This document shows positions 9,143-17,289 of a DNA stretch of 64,000 nucleotides, piece by piece (position 1 is the stretch's first letter; each line of letters begins with the position of its first letter). A model generated the notes under the pieces. The model worked only from the letters and a program-made list of their open reading frames with translations. It did not search any database and had not been told where the DNA came from. Made by a program: the position numbers and the translations under genes. Origin of the DNA: an uncultured Eubacteriales bacterium (GTDB taxonomy: Bacteria; Bacillota; Clostridia; Lachnospirales; Lachnospiraceae). The stretch is taken from positions 1 through 64,000 of the forward strand of contig CATOIK010000011.1 of NCBI GenBank assembly GCA_951800645.1, in the 5' to 3' direction.

Positions 9143-10675
9143 TTAATTACTGATGCATTCTGTACAGTTAACTACAGTTGCTACATCCTTCATTTTCAAA
9201 CCAGACTTCTCCAATATTTTATTTATATTCTTTGCAAATTGGCCGGCACTCCAATCATTATTGATATATACTAAAATCAGTTTGGTTTTTGCTCGTGTAG
9301 CTGCAACATAATGGTTATAAATATCTTCTTCACTTGCCAGTCTGTAGTCAGACACAAACAGAATTACCTGTTCAAACTCCAAACCTTTCGAAGAATGGAA
9401 CATAATCGCAATTCGTTTCAATTCATCCATATTAAACGCAGGATGAAATTTTGAGTCACAAATTGTTTCATATACTTTTTTGCAATGGCCTTCTTTGGTA
9501 TCGTAACCCAAATAGTCCGCAATCAATCCAACCTGTTTTACAAAAGCTGCTGTATTCTCTTGCTTTATGCACTCATCCAAAAGGCTAAGAGATTTTTTTA
9601 TGTAATTCAAAATCCTCTTATTTCCAACCACCTCATTAGGTATTTCATCTCTGAAATCATAAACTGAATACTTTGGAAGAATGAAATACTTGGCAATCGC
9701 ATTGTAAAGCCATGCTGCATCGGTAGTGATTTCCGAAATAGGTGTCTGTGGAATGTAGGTGAACTCCATATCTCCATCGGTTAATGCCTTGGCTCCTGTC
9801 TCTGCGTTAGCTTTGCTGTATCGCAATAATGCACATTTCTTATGGGGATCCAAATGTTGTGTTACAGAAGCAACCCAATTCGACATTGTCGTGCATATCA
9901 CAATTACAGAAGATAGATCATCTACAGCTTTATAGAGATCCCTCGTTTCATCACAGAGCAGATTCGAATAATTCTGTATCTGTTGACAAGAACGAAAATT
10001 ATCTCGCATAAACTTTTTCGAAAAATCTTCTCTATCCCAAATACTCATAAAAGCTTTTGGGTACGCACCACGCCACATATAGATTGACTGTTTTTCATCG
10101 CCTACCACAAAAGTATCTATTTTTAGCATCTCACAGATGTACATGAAGAATGCGTGCATATCCTTATCACAGTCTTGATATTCATCGACATAGATTTTGA
10201 AATACTTAGCCCTTAAATATAATTGGCATGCCTTTGATTTCTGCAAAATATCTAAAGCAAGTTGGAATATGAAATTCTCTTTGCTGTTTGCGTATGAGCA
10301 GAGGATTTGTTCATCCTTGATTTTTGCCAAACCTTCTGCAAAATTATTCACCTTTACAGAATAATCTGTACTCATATCCAACTTATAATCTTTACCGAAC
10401 ACATCTTTCATGAAAGGCTTAATGATTTCTTCGATTGCAAAACTATTATTCGTTCCAATAAAATGATTGCTTGTATCGATAGTCAATCGACCTTTGATTT
10501 CGGCAGCTGCCTTAATTGTAAATGTAATTGCAGCAACTGCTTTATGTGTGTGACAACGAGCTATATCATATTCGATTTTAGATACCATAGTATGCGTCTT
10601 ACCGGTACCGGCACTCGCTCTTACTATTAGATTTCCCTGCAACTCTACGATTTCTTTTTGTATAGGAGATAGCAT
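9143..10675 (-). CDS. gajB: Gabija system helicase GajB
   Basis: GajB is the UvrD-like partner of GajA in the Gabija anti-phage system, thought to sense DNA ends or nucleotide depletion and activate the GajA nuclease. Superfamily 1 motifs are intact: Walker A RASAGTGKTHT (about residue 20), VDEYQD (about 165), GDEKQSIYMWRG (about 190), HSSKGLEFEQV (about 425) and VAATRAKTKL (about 460). At 510 residues it is full length. I use the ATG at 10675, which overlaps the gajA stop as TAATG and follows AAGGGAGGTAACACCG, rather than the ORF-track start 24 bases upstream. The overlap implies coupled translation with gajA. Confidence 0.9.
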   Translation of the reverse strand: MLSPIQKEIVELQGNLIVRASAGTGKTHTMVSKIEYDIARCHTHKAVAAITFTIKAAAEIKGRLTIDTSNHFIGTNNSFAIEEIIKPFMKDVFGKDYKLDMSTDYSVKVNNFAEGLAKIKDEQILCSYANSKENFIFQLALDILQKSKACQLYLRAKYFKIYVDEYQDCDKDMHAFFMYICEMLKIDTFVVGDEKQSIYMWRGAYPKAFMSIWDREDFSKKFMRDNFRSCQQIQNYSNLLCDETRDLYKAVDDLSSVIVICTTMSNWVASVTQHLDPHKKCALLRYSKANAETGAKALTDGDMEFTYIPQTPISEITTDAAWLYNAIAKYFILPKYSVYDFRDEIPNEVVGNKRILNYIKKSLSLLDECIKQENTAAFVKQVGLIADYLGYDTKEGHCKKVYETICDSKFHPAFNMDELKRIAIMFHSSKGLEFEQVILFVSDYRLASEEDIYNHYVAATRAKTKLILVYINNDWSAGQFAKNINKILEKSGLKMKDVATVVNCTECISN

Positions 10676-12360
10676 TACGGTGTTACCTCCCTTAAGCAAG
10701 CAAAATTATAATGTTCAAAAATGCGGATGCAATCCTCTGGAGTAAGCTTTTCTACAAGTTCTACCATATGATTATTCTTGGCATCTTGTAAATAGCCAAT
10801 TACATCTCCACCTGCTTGCGGAAGATATTCAACCATTTTTTCATGAAGAACTTCATCTAAATCCTCTTCCAAACTACATCTCGACAAATATAATGCATGT
10901 TCTTTTCTAATTTGATCCAGAGTTTCTCTGTTGCTGTCATATAGGTTTCGTTTTGCTTCCACTCCGCTTTCGTCAATAGGCTCCGTAGGAAGAAGGTTTT
11001 CACCGATATAGTTGTTCAGTCTGGAGAATCCCAGCACACTATATTTTTCCTTACCCGTGATTTTTCTTAAATCATTGTCAGTCTTGATAATGTTATCAAT
11101 CTCTAATGCATCTAATAATTCAAAATATGGTCTAAATCCAAAGCCACCAACCGGAAGTATATAAATACCGTCTGCTTCAAAAAATGGGTTTACTTCTGAT
11201 AGGATCTTGCCAAATAATACATTTTCAGAAGGGCCTTCAACAAGTAATACCTTATCTGCGAACACCGCTTCTACCAATCCACGATTCAGCATTTTTCTCT
11301 GAGTCTTAAACTCTGATGGTACATTGTAGAGCGCACTTTTGCTCATAATCTTATCAGCATTATATATACGAATCAGATTTACACGATCCATTTCTGACAA
11401 CACATAAGGGGAATGGGTCGTCATAAAGAAATACTGATATTTTTCATCGTGAAACAGAATATGTGACAGTGCAATTTGCATAGATCTGTGCAAATGATTT
11501 TCCGGTTCTTCAATCAGGAAAAGATTGATTTTCTTTTCTTCTTCCTCTTTTGACAGCAAGTCAAAAATAGCATACACCAGTAACTTTTTTCGTCCTTCAC
11601 CAGAAGTTGGGTATAGTGAATTATCGGAATCCTGCTTAATGTAAGGCACAATATTAGAGTATAAGCCTTTTACTGCAATTTCTGATTTGACGGATACAGA
11701 TACATCTTCGTGTCTGTATTTTTTGTATTCAGGCGCAATCCTCTCCTCAAATGCTTTAATACCAGACAGACCAGAAATTTGGGTATTTAGATCGTTACAG
11801 GCTTTCTGTATGTTTTCTAAAATTTCTTTATCCTGCTCTTTGTCATTTACGAGCAATGTATTGGCATTTTTCTTAAACAAAGTATAGAGATCAACATATG
11901 CGTCAATGTAGAATACATTGAAAACATAGTCAATTTCGAAGAATGTTCCATGAACCTTCATTTCTTCAAGGTCTTCGACATCTCCGCCCCAATACAAAAC
12001 AGGTATGCCAACCATTTCTTTCTCGTCATAAGTAGCTTTTACCTTAATGTAGACCTTGTCTTGTCCTGAAAGGATAGCGCCCTTCAATTTAGCACGAAGC
12101 TTCTGGCTATCTCCATCTTCGGTATCTCCGATATCTATTGAGACAAGGATTTCTATCGGCGTATTAGTGTTCTTTTTGTAATAATCTGTATCGGTGAAAT
12201 TTTGTCTTCTGACATCTTTATCGAACAAAAATCTCAATGCATACAGGAAGTTGGTCTTTCCAACATCATTCATTCCAAAAAGAACATTTTTGTTCGTTAA
12301 ATTAATTGTTATATCTTCAAAATTTCTGAAATTCTTTATTGTTACCGCATCAAATTTCAT
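10675..12360 (-). CDS. gajA: Gabija system nuclease GajA (OLD family)
   Basis: GajA joins an ABC-type ATPase to a TOPRIM nuclease and nicks DNA when nucleotide levels fall during phage infection. The N-terminal ATPase begins with KNFRNFEDITINL and Walker A GMNDVGKTNFL (about residue 33). The signature and Walker B region is LFLIEEPENHLHR (about 280), followed by a TTHSPYVLS switch. The TOPRIM domain at about 370-480 shows LLVEGPSEN with its Glu, then PVGGFGF and the acidic TDND motif. The length of 561 residues fits GajA. It is the first gene of a two-gene operon with its own promoter. OLD nucleases without gajB exist, but the adjacent UvrD gene makes Gabija the better call. Confidence 0.9.
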   Translation of the reverse strand: MKFDAVTIKNFRNFEDITINLTNKNVLFGMNDVGKTNFLYALRFLFDKDVRRQNFTDTDYYKKNTNTPIEILVSIDIGDTEDGDSQKLRAKLKGAILSGQDKVYIKVKATYDEKEMVGIPVLYWGGDVEDLEEMKVHGTFFEIDYVFNVFYIDAYVDLYTLFKKNANTLLVNDKEQDKEILENIQKACNDLNTQISGLSGIKAFEERIAPEYKKYRHEDVSVSVKSEIAVKGLYSNIVPYIKQDSDNSLYPTSGEGRKKLLVYAIFDLLSKEEEEKKINLFLIEEPENHLHRSMQIALSHILFHDEKYQYFFMTTHSPYVLSEMDRVNLIRIYNADKIMSKSALYNVPSEFKTQRKMLNRGLVEAVFADKVLLVEGPSENVLFGKILSEVNPFFEADGIYILPVGGFGFRPYFELLDALEIDNIIKTDNDLRKITGKEKYSVLGFSRLNNYIGENLLPTEPIDESGVEAKRNLYDSNRETLDQIRKEHALYLSRCSLEEDLDEVLHEKMVEYLPQAGGDVIGYLQDAKNNHMVELVEKLTPEDCIRIFEHYNFACLREVTP

Positions 12361-12395
12361 AATATTCCACCTCGAGAGTTCTTCTAAATATATAA

Positions 12396-12424
12396 ATTAT
12401 ACCATGTATTGCTCATATTACCAA
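12396..12424 (-). promoter_or_regulatory. Putative promoter of gajAB
   Basis: TTGGTA (12419-12424) and TATAAT (12396-12401) on the minus strand are separated by 17 bases, about 35 bases before the gajA ATG. A GAGGTGG ribosome-binding site follows. Confidence 0.65.
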
Positions 12425-12425
12425 G

Positions 12426-12461
12426 GAAACCGGATCTCATATTTAAATGAAATCCGGTTTC
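12426..12461 (+). terminator. Hairpin upstream of gajA, terminator-like on the plus strand
   Basis: GAAACCGGAT and ATCCGGTTTC pair perfectly around a 16-base loop and are followed by TTTTCTGTTTT on the plus strand. Neighbouring genes are all on the minus strand, so its role is unclear. It may terminate the DUF6809 transcript from the other side or insulate gajA. Confidence 0.5.
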
Positions 12462-12520
12462 TTTTCTGTTTTATTTACCCTGGCTTTTATTAAGAGTGTC
12501 CTGCCTTATTTGAACTCCGG

Positions 12521-12784
12521 TTATTCCTCCATAACCTCAACCATCATTCTGGCCCCCAGCTTAAAGCCGTTTTGGAATATCAGGCAATCTGTGATAGTTT
12601 GATGCTCTCGTACACAATCTATGTACTTCTCAAACAACTCTTTCTGCTCATCCGTCATGGTAGCCCGAAGTTTTTCTTCATTCCTACAAATCAGCTCCAG
12701 TAGCTTCTTATACTCCTTGTAGGAAGAAGTATCGTATTCCATTGGCTCAATATTGCCGAACCAAAATTCTTCAAGGAATCTCAT
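12521..12784 (-). CDS. DUF6809 family small protein
   Basis: This 87-residue protein resembles DUF6809 proteins, found in Clostridial mobile elements next to tnpV; the assignment is from memory and the function is unknown. It is mostly helical, rich in Glu and Lys, with the ending FQNGFKLGARMMVEVMEE. Its ATG overlaps the tnpV stop as ATGA, so the pair is co-translated. There are no membrane segments or catalytic motifs that I can identify. Confidence 0.7.
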   Translation of the reverse strand: MRFLEEFWFGNIEPMEYDTSSYKEYKKLLELICRNEEKLRATMTDEQKELFEKYIDCVREHQTITDCLIFQNGFKLGARMMVEVMEE

Positions 12785-13161
12785 ACCGCATCCTCCCCGT
12801 AAATTAATTCTCGGAGGACAATTTCCTCTGCCCGGTTATGGATGCTGTTCATAGCCTTGATCCAAGCCATCTGGTCATTCTCTTTCAATTCATCAGTCAC
12901 TGACTCGGCTTCCTGCATCTGCCTAATTATCAGCTGCAATCTGCTCTGCGCCTGCTCATTCAGATCGGCAAGATAAGTCCAAAGTTGACCTTCCAGAACC
13001 AGATCATTGAACCTCATCGGCTTGTGTTCCTTGAAATAATCACGGTGCATCCGACCGTACTTTCCAATGGTTCGTTCTTCGTTAGGGAGTTTCAGATCCG
13101 GAATGTAGTAATCTCCTGCCAGCACATAATTCATATCATTGATGTTCATTTTGTTTTCCAT
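12781..13161 (-). CDS. tnpV: TnpV transposon-associated protein
   Basis: TnpV proteins accompany Clostridial mobile elements; their role is not established. The features YYIPDLKLP, GKYGRMHRDYFKEHKP and the C-terminal helical part ending near EEIVLRELIYG match the family. I place the start at MENKMNINDMNYVL (13161) because GAGG lies 8 bases before it, and the 26 residues before it in the ORF track are unlike the family. A second, decayed tnpV lies at 17290-17600, so remnants of this gene type bracket the Fic/HsdM cluster. Confidence 0.75.
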   Translation of the reverse strand: MENKMNINDMNYVLAGDYYIPDLKLPNEERTIGKYGRMHRDYFKEHKPMRFNDLVLEGQLWTYLADLNEQAQSRLQLIIRQMQEAESVTDELKENDQMAWIKAMNSIHNRAEEIVLRELIYGEDAV

Positions 13162-13239
13162 AAACTTGACCTCGATTTCATGATTTTTGTCACATCGAGA
13201 CTCACTGGTGTAGTAGTGGTGTAGTAGCACCACCTTCAA

Positions 13240-13424
13240 GTCAGAAAAACCTTGATATTACTGGATTTTAGAGATTTCTACAAATACTGCCGTGGCAGAC
13301 GAATAATACTTTTATCATATATTCTAAAACTCCTTAAAAATGCTGACAAAACTTGAAACTCTCTCAATATACATAAGCAAAACTACCATTTGCTACATAA
13401 TCTATCACGATTTCTGTTACCTCT
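13240..13424. other. Spacer between tnpV and truncated hsdM
   Basis: No gene is visible. The sequence just after the truncated hsdM stop stays open in another frame for some 20 codons (KEVTEIVIDYVANG) but I do not recognise it. It may hold the deletion junction. Confidence 0.4.
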
Positions 13425-14219
13425 TTAATTGGTTGAAAAAGTATCCGCCTGGTAAGGACCAAAATCTGCATCAATCCCTCGAATAGCCATATTCATTTTT
13501 GCCATCTTCCATGTGTCAGCGTTAGACTCCTGACCATAAACAGAAATACTTCTACGATTACCACTATGTGCCTGAATGAATTTCACACTCTGTACAAACA
13601 TTCCACCAGAACCACAACAAGGGTCGTATACTCGGCAATTTTCAAACGGTTTCAAAATCTCAACAATGGTCTTAACAATACTGGATGGCGTGTAGAATTC
13701 TCCGCCTTTAACACCTTCATACGCAGCAAACTGTGCAATGCAGTATTCGTAAGTTCTGCCCAGCAGATCTTTTCCTTCCTCCGTATCGGACATATCCATA
13801 TTGGTAAACAGATCAACCACATCTCCCAAAACACGCTTATCCAAATCAGGACTTGCATAATTCTTCGGAAGTACATTTTTTAGAGATTTATTTTCTGCTT
13901 CGATTGCTCTCATTGCTTCATCAATAACAGTACCGATTTCAGGAGTATGCGCCGCAGAAGAAATAATAGACCATCTTGCATTTTCAGGAACAAAGAACAC
14001 ATTCTCTGCAAGATACTCATCACGATCTTCCTCAAAGCCTTCACCTTCAGCAACAAGTTCATTGTATTGTTTTTCAAACGCACTGGAAATATAGCGAAGG
14101 AAAATCAAACCGATAATTACCTTTCTGTATTCCGCAGCGGGAATATGCCCCCACAAAACGCAGGCAGCATCCCAAATTTGTTTTTCAAAGCCAATATTGG
14201 CATTATTCTTTTCAGCCAT
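13425..14219 (-). pseudogene. HsdM methyltransferase truncated before the catalytic motif
   Basis: The 264 residues match the N-terminal two thirds of a type I methylase of a subfamily different from the HsdM at 1374-2897. The helical domain (IWDAACVLWGHIPAAEYR) and the AdoMet motif VYDPCCGSGGM (about residue 203) are present. Family resemblance ends at GPYQADTF, followed by STN and a stop. The catalytic NPPF motif and the HsdS-contacting C-terminus are missing, so it cannot methylate DNA. No sequence resembling the lost part or an hsdS follows in the next 185 bases. The start has a GAGGAATAAAC site inside the end of the upstream fic gene. A deletion event during island rearrangement is the likely cause. 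Confidence 0.85.
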
Positions 14220-14221
14220 GT

Positions 14222-15334
14222 TTATTCCTCACTTTTACTTTTTCTCTTATTTACCAGTACTTCCCACTTTCCATATCTCTTTCCATCAACTCTGCAAATA
14301 TATTCCTTTTTCTGCAAAGACTCCATGATTCGTTTTATGGTACTGAGAGATTTTCCGGTTTCTGCAGCCAGTTCTTTTTGCTTAATGAACGGATTTTTAT
14401 CAATCAGCTCCAAGACTGCCAATTCCTCTAATGCGCATTCCAAAGTATCAAATTGAGACTTTAGAATTTTAGAATTGACACTTTGGAACTTTTCAGTGTC
14501 TGCATAATCCACATGCATATATCGGTTCTTCAGCCCATATTCCGTCCCCAGAAGCAAATTGCTGAAGAACATTTCCAAGAATTCCGTCGTTGCATGAATA
14601 CCATTCTGCAAATCATTATAATTCGCCCTCACCAAAGCATTGCGAAAATACCAAGAATTTTTTTCAAAAGCATCATTGTTCACTTTAAAGCCGAATGTTT
14701 TCATATATTTAATCATGAAAACTGCCGTTGTTCTTGTATTACCCTCGCAGAACGGATGAATCTGCCAAATATCCGAAGCAAACTTTGCCAGGTGCCTTAC
14801 AGATTCATCCACAGATAACCCCTCATAAGAAAACTGCTTTTCTGTTGCAAAGTCATATTCAAGTGTCTCTTTAATACTGTTACATGACGCATAGGTGACC
14901 GTATCGCCTTTCAGCACCCATTCTTTCTTCGTAATATTATACTTCCTGATTTGACCAGCATGAGAAAACACGCCTTCAAACAATCTGCGATGAATGGTCA
15001 GCCATTCAACCGGTGAAAACTGGAATGCTTTCTCTCCCAACAATTTTGTAATTCTTGCAGATACAATATCCGCCTCCTCAGTATCGTTCTCAATTTGGGT
15101 ACAATCAGCACGCTGTTCATAATAACTCTGAATGCGTTTTTGAACTTCATCAATACTGATTTTTCCTTCAATATGTTCCTTAGCTGTATCAAGCAGATAG
15201 GCAGAGGTTTGCAAGCCGTCTACAGCCTGCAATCCTATTGCTGTCTGCCAAGCTTCACTTTTTTCGATTTGACCAGGCTCACCCTGTTTGATATATTCTT
15301 CCAGCTCAAATTGCCAGTTTTTGTCCGCTGACAT
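14222..15334 (-). CDS. Fic family protein with C-terminal winged helix
   Basis: The N-terminal 100 residues include a segment (VDGLQTSAYLLDTAKEHIEG... SIDEVQKRI) placed like the VbhA-type antitoxin helices of Fic proteins. The Fic core follows with HPFCEGNTRTTA at about residue 195. The first part (H, F, E, G, N, R) is kept, but the last Arg of the canonical HPFxxGNGRxxR is replaced. A C-terminal winged-helix region (FIKQKELAAETGKSLSTIKRIMESLQKKEYI) follows, so DNA binding is likely. I chose the ATG at 15334, preceded by GAGGTGTGCCT, over the GTG two codons upstream. It sits between fic-B (gap 20 bases) and truncated hsdM (gap 2 bases), in one operon. Fic genes beside type I methylases recur in gut Firmicutes, but their joint role is not known to me. 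Confidence 0.85.
   Translation of the reverse strand: MSADKNWQFELEEYIKQGEPGQIEKSEAWQTAIGLQAVDGLQTSAYLLDTAKEHIEGKISIDEVQKRIQSYYEQRADCTQIENDTEEADIVSARITKLLGEKAFQFSPVEWLTIHRRLFEGVFSHAGQIRKYNITKKEWVLKGDTVTYASCNSIKETLEYDFATEKQFSYEGLSVDESVRHLAKFASDIWQIHPFCEGNTRTTAVFMIKYMKTFGFKVNNDAFEKNSWYFRNALVRANYNDLQNGIHATTEFLEMFFSNLLLGTEYGLKNRYMHVDYADTEKFQSVNSKILKSQFDTLECALEELAVLELIDKNPFIKQKELAAETGKSLSTIKRIMESLQKKEYICRVDGKRYGKWEVLVNKRKSKSEE
14438..14488. repeat. 14-mer cluster inside the winged-helix fic gene, like 7892-7941
   Basis: TTCCAAAGTATCAA, A, TTGAGACTTTAGAA, eight bases, then TTGACACTTTGGAA. This matches the arrangement at 7892-7941 (spacer of seven bases) with three mismatches in the first two arms and an exact third arm. 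Here it encodes FQSVNSKILKSQFDTLE in the linker before the winged helix. Confidence 0.6.
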
Positions 15335-15354
15335 AGGCACACCTCTTTTCCTGC

Positions 15355-16245
15355 TTAATACACAATCCTAAAATACTCCAAATATGCTTTATATTTATCC
15401 TGTGCCGTCAAACACGCATCCGTCAAATAGCCTTTTTCATTATTCCATTCCTTCAATCCTCGATAATAGAACATTTTCAAATTATCCTCAATAATAAACG
15501 GAACAATATTATATTTCAGGCATTCCTTGAACATAATCAATCTGCCCACACGGCCATTACCATCCTGAAACGGATGGATACGCTCAAATTTCACATGGAA
15601 ATCCAAAATATCTTCAAATTTCTTTTCTTCTTTTCCATTATACTCTACCAGCAAGGCTTTCATTTTATCGGCAACTTCTTCCGGAAGTGCGGTATCCATA
15701 CCGCCCACTTCATTTGGCATCTTTTTATAATCGCCAACAGCGAACCTATCTTTTCTGGAATCACTGGTTCCATTCTTTAGTATCAAATGAAGTTCTTTAA
15801 TAAACTTCTCTGTTAATGCTGCCTTTGCGTTGTCAATAATCATATCAATACAACGGAAATGATTTGCTGTTTCAATCACATCATCCACATTCAGCACTTC
15901 TTTTTCTACACCGATGGTATTGGTTTCAAAGATATATCTGGTCTGATCGTGAGTCAGACGGCTGCCTTCTATATGATTAGAGTTGTATGTTAAATCAATC
16001 TGTGTCTTGTGATAAATACCGCCGGAATATTTACTTGCTTTCTGCTCCTTCAGAATATCCAGTAAGGTAATCGGCTGCTCTTTCTTTTTATTCGCACGCT
16101 CTGGTTTTTCCGCATTTTCAGGGATGTTCCAGGTTTTTCCGGTAAGAAACGCACCATCTACCCGTCTATGAGCGCAATAATTTCGAACACTGCGTTCCGA
16201 TATATTCCATTTTTCTGCCATTTCAGCAACTGAAAGATACTGCAT
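15355..16245 (-). CDS. Fic family protein with N-terminal HTH (copy B)
   Basis: It has the same 296-residue layout as the protein at 7952-8842: N-terminal HTH (SVAEMAEKWNISERSVRNYC), inhibitory SNHIEG at about residue 89, and Fic motif HPFQDGNGRVGR at about 222. By my count 24 residues differ, with no gaps; changes cluster in the HTH (about 10 in the first 30 residues), which could mean different DNA targets. Third-position changes are frequent, so the copies diverged some time ago or arrived separately. Copy B heads the cluster fic-B, winged-helix fic, truncated hsdM. A CGGAGGAGTATGG site lies before the ATG. Confidence 0.9.
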   Translation of the reverse strand: MQYLSVAEMAEKWNISERSVRNYCAHRRVDGAFLTGKTWNIPENAEKPERANKKKEQPITLLDILKEQKASKYSGGIYHKTQIDLTYNSNHIEGSRLTHDQTRYIFETNTIGVEKEVLNVDDVIETANHFRCIDMIIDNAKAALTEKFIKELHLILKNGTSDSRKDRFAVGDYKKMPNEVGGMDTALPEEVADKMKALLVEYNGKEEKKFEDILDFHVKFERIHPFQDGNGRVGRLIMFKECLKYNIVPFIIEDNLKMFYYRGLKEWNNEKGYLTDACLTAQDKYKAYLEYFRIVY

Positions 16246-16279
16246 CCATACTCCTCCGTTTTTCTAACGCTAAATCAAT

Positions 16280-16833
16280 TTATTTCTCTGTGTCCTTCAA
16301 ATCTTCCGTCTTAAACACATAATAACTTTCATAATAATAACTGTGATCGATACCCTTCATATAAATTTCTCGATCATTTACATTGTCCGTAAGGGCATTA
16401 TACAGAAGGGATTTAGTTTCAATATCTTCGATGGGGCTTCGCTCCATGGCAGACATATAATCCTCTTTATCCACCTTGCTCCAGTAAACCACATAGCCAA
16501 TCTCTTTTTTCAGCATCAGATCAAGCCATATTCTCGTACTTCTCCCATTTCCCTCTCTAAACGGATGAGCCACATTCATTTCTACATATTTTTCGACAAT
16601 TTCATCAAAGGTTGACTGAGGCATTTTGTCTATGCTCTCCAGAGCAGCTTCCAAATACATCAGCGGAGCAAATCGAAATGTGCCTTTTGCAATATTAACT
16701 TCGCGTAATTTACCGGCAAAATCATAAATCTCCTCAAAAAGATATTGATGGATCTTCGCAAAATTTTGATAAGTGCCCGGTTCTATGTCTCAAAAAAGCC
16801 ACTCTCAAACATAATTTCCCTCACATTCTTCAT
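16280..16833 (-). pseudogene. Frameshifted Fic/DOC family gene
   Basis: The ORF-track entry (16280-16660) is only the C-terminal part. Reading upstream in the same frame gives [26 protein letters not shown]..., all Fic-like, back to a stop near 16792. The preceding [16 protein letters not shown] is in another frame, so a one-base loss (or two-base gain) near GAGACATAGAACC breaks the gene. The Fic motif [12 protein letters not shown] (about residue 31 of the remaining ORF) is intact. The extreme N-terminus runs into the 81-bp repeat area and is missing. An internal start at 16660 could still make a 126-residue piece, but function is unlikely. Confidence 0.75.
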
Positions 16834-16870
16834 GCGATTACTTTTTCAGTCACAAATCTATTATTATAAG

Positions 16871-17032
16871 TATACCATCTCGACTATCGTCTCGATGGTT
16901 TTCTCGTCAAATGTCTGTTCGTGCAAGCATGACAGGAACTTTCCTCGTTATTATACCATCTCGACTATCGTCTCGATGGTTTTCTCGTCAAATGTCTGTT
17001 CGTGCAAGCACGACAGACACTTTCCTCGTTAT
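16871..17032. repeat. 81-bp tandem repeat, two copies
   Basis: Units at 16871-16951 and 16952-17032 differ at three positions, and an eight-base start of a third (TATACCAT) follows. Each unit has a hexamer TCTCGA twice around CTATCG and ends in CTTTCCTCGTTAT. On the minus strand one frame reads CLHEQTFDEKTIETIVEMV and a stop in both units, which could be a duplicated gene end. It is not a CRISPR array, since there are no variable spacers. Confidence 0.85.
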
Positions 17033-17126
17033 TATACCATAATATCGGCAACAAATCTAATTTTTTGTAAAATATTGTGTTCTAATTTTTGCCGTTTTTA
17101 ATGGTTTTATATTCCTCTTGACGCCA

Positions 17127-17160
17127 AACGGCGAAGTGCTTATCGTAACACTTCGCCGTT
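17127..17160. other. Perfect 12-bp inverted repeat
   Basis: AACGGCGAAGTG, a 10-base loop and CACTTCGCCGTT. It is GC-rich in an AT-rich, gene-poor stretch. There is no T-run directly after either arm, so it is not a typical terminator. The flanking 17033-17289 sequence holds no gene that I can recognise. Confidence 0.7.
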
Positions 17161-17289
17161 GAATATTGATACATAAAACACCCCATAAATAAAATCGAAA
17201 TTTGACTTTCAAAATATTGACTTTGCGCAATTTACCAATAATTTACCGATAAAGAAACCAGCCAGTTTCCGAGCTGGCTCTACTTTTCA

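Noticed and set aside
16871-17040. Possible CRISPR array
   Set aside because: The repeat is continuous with an 81-bp period and no variable spacers; no cas gene is nearby.
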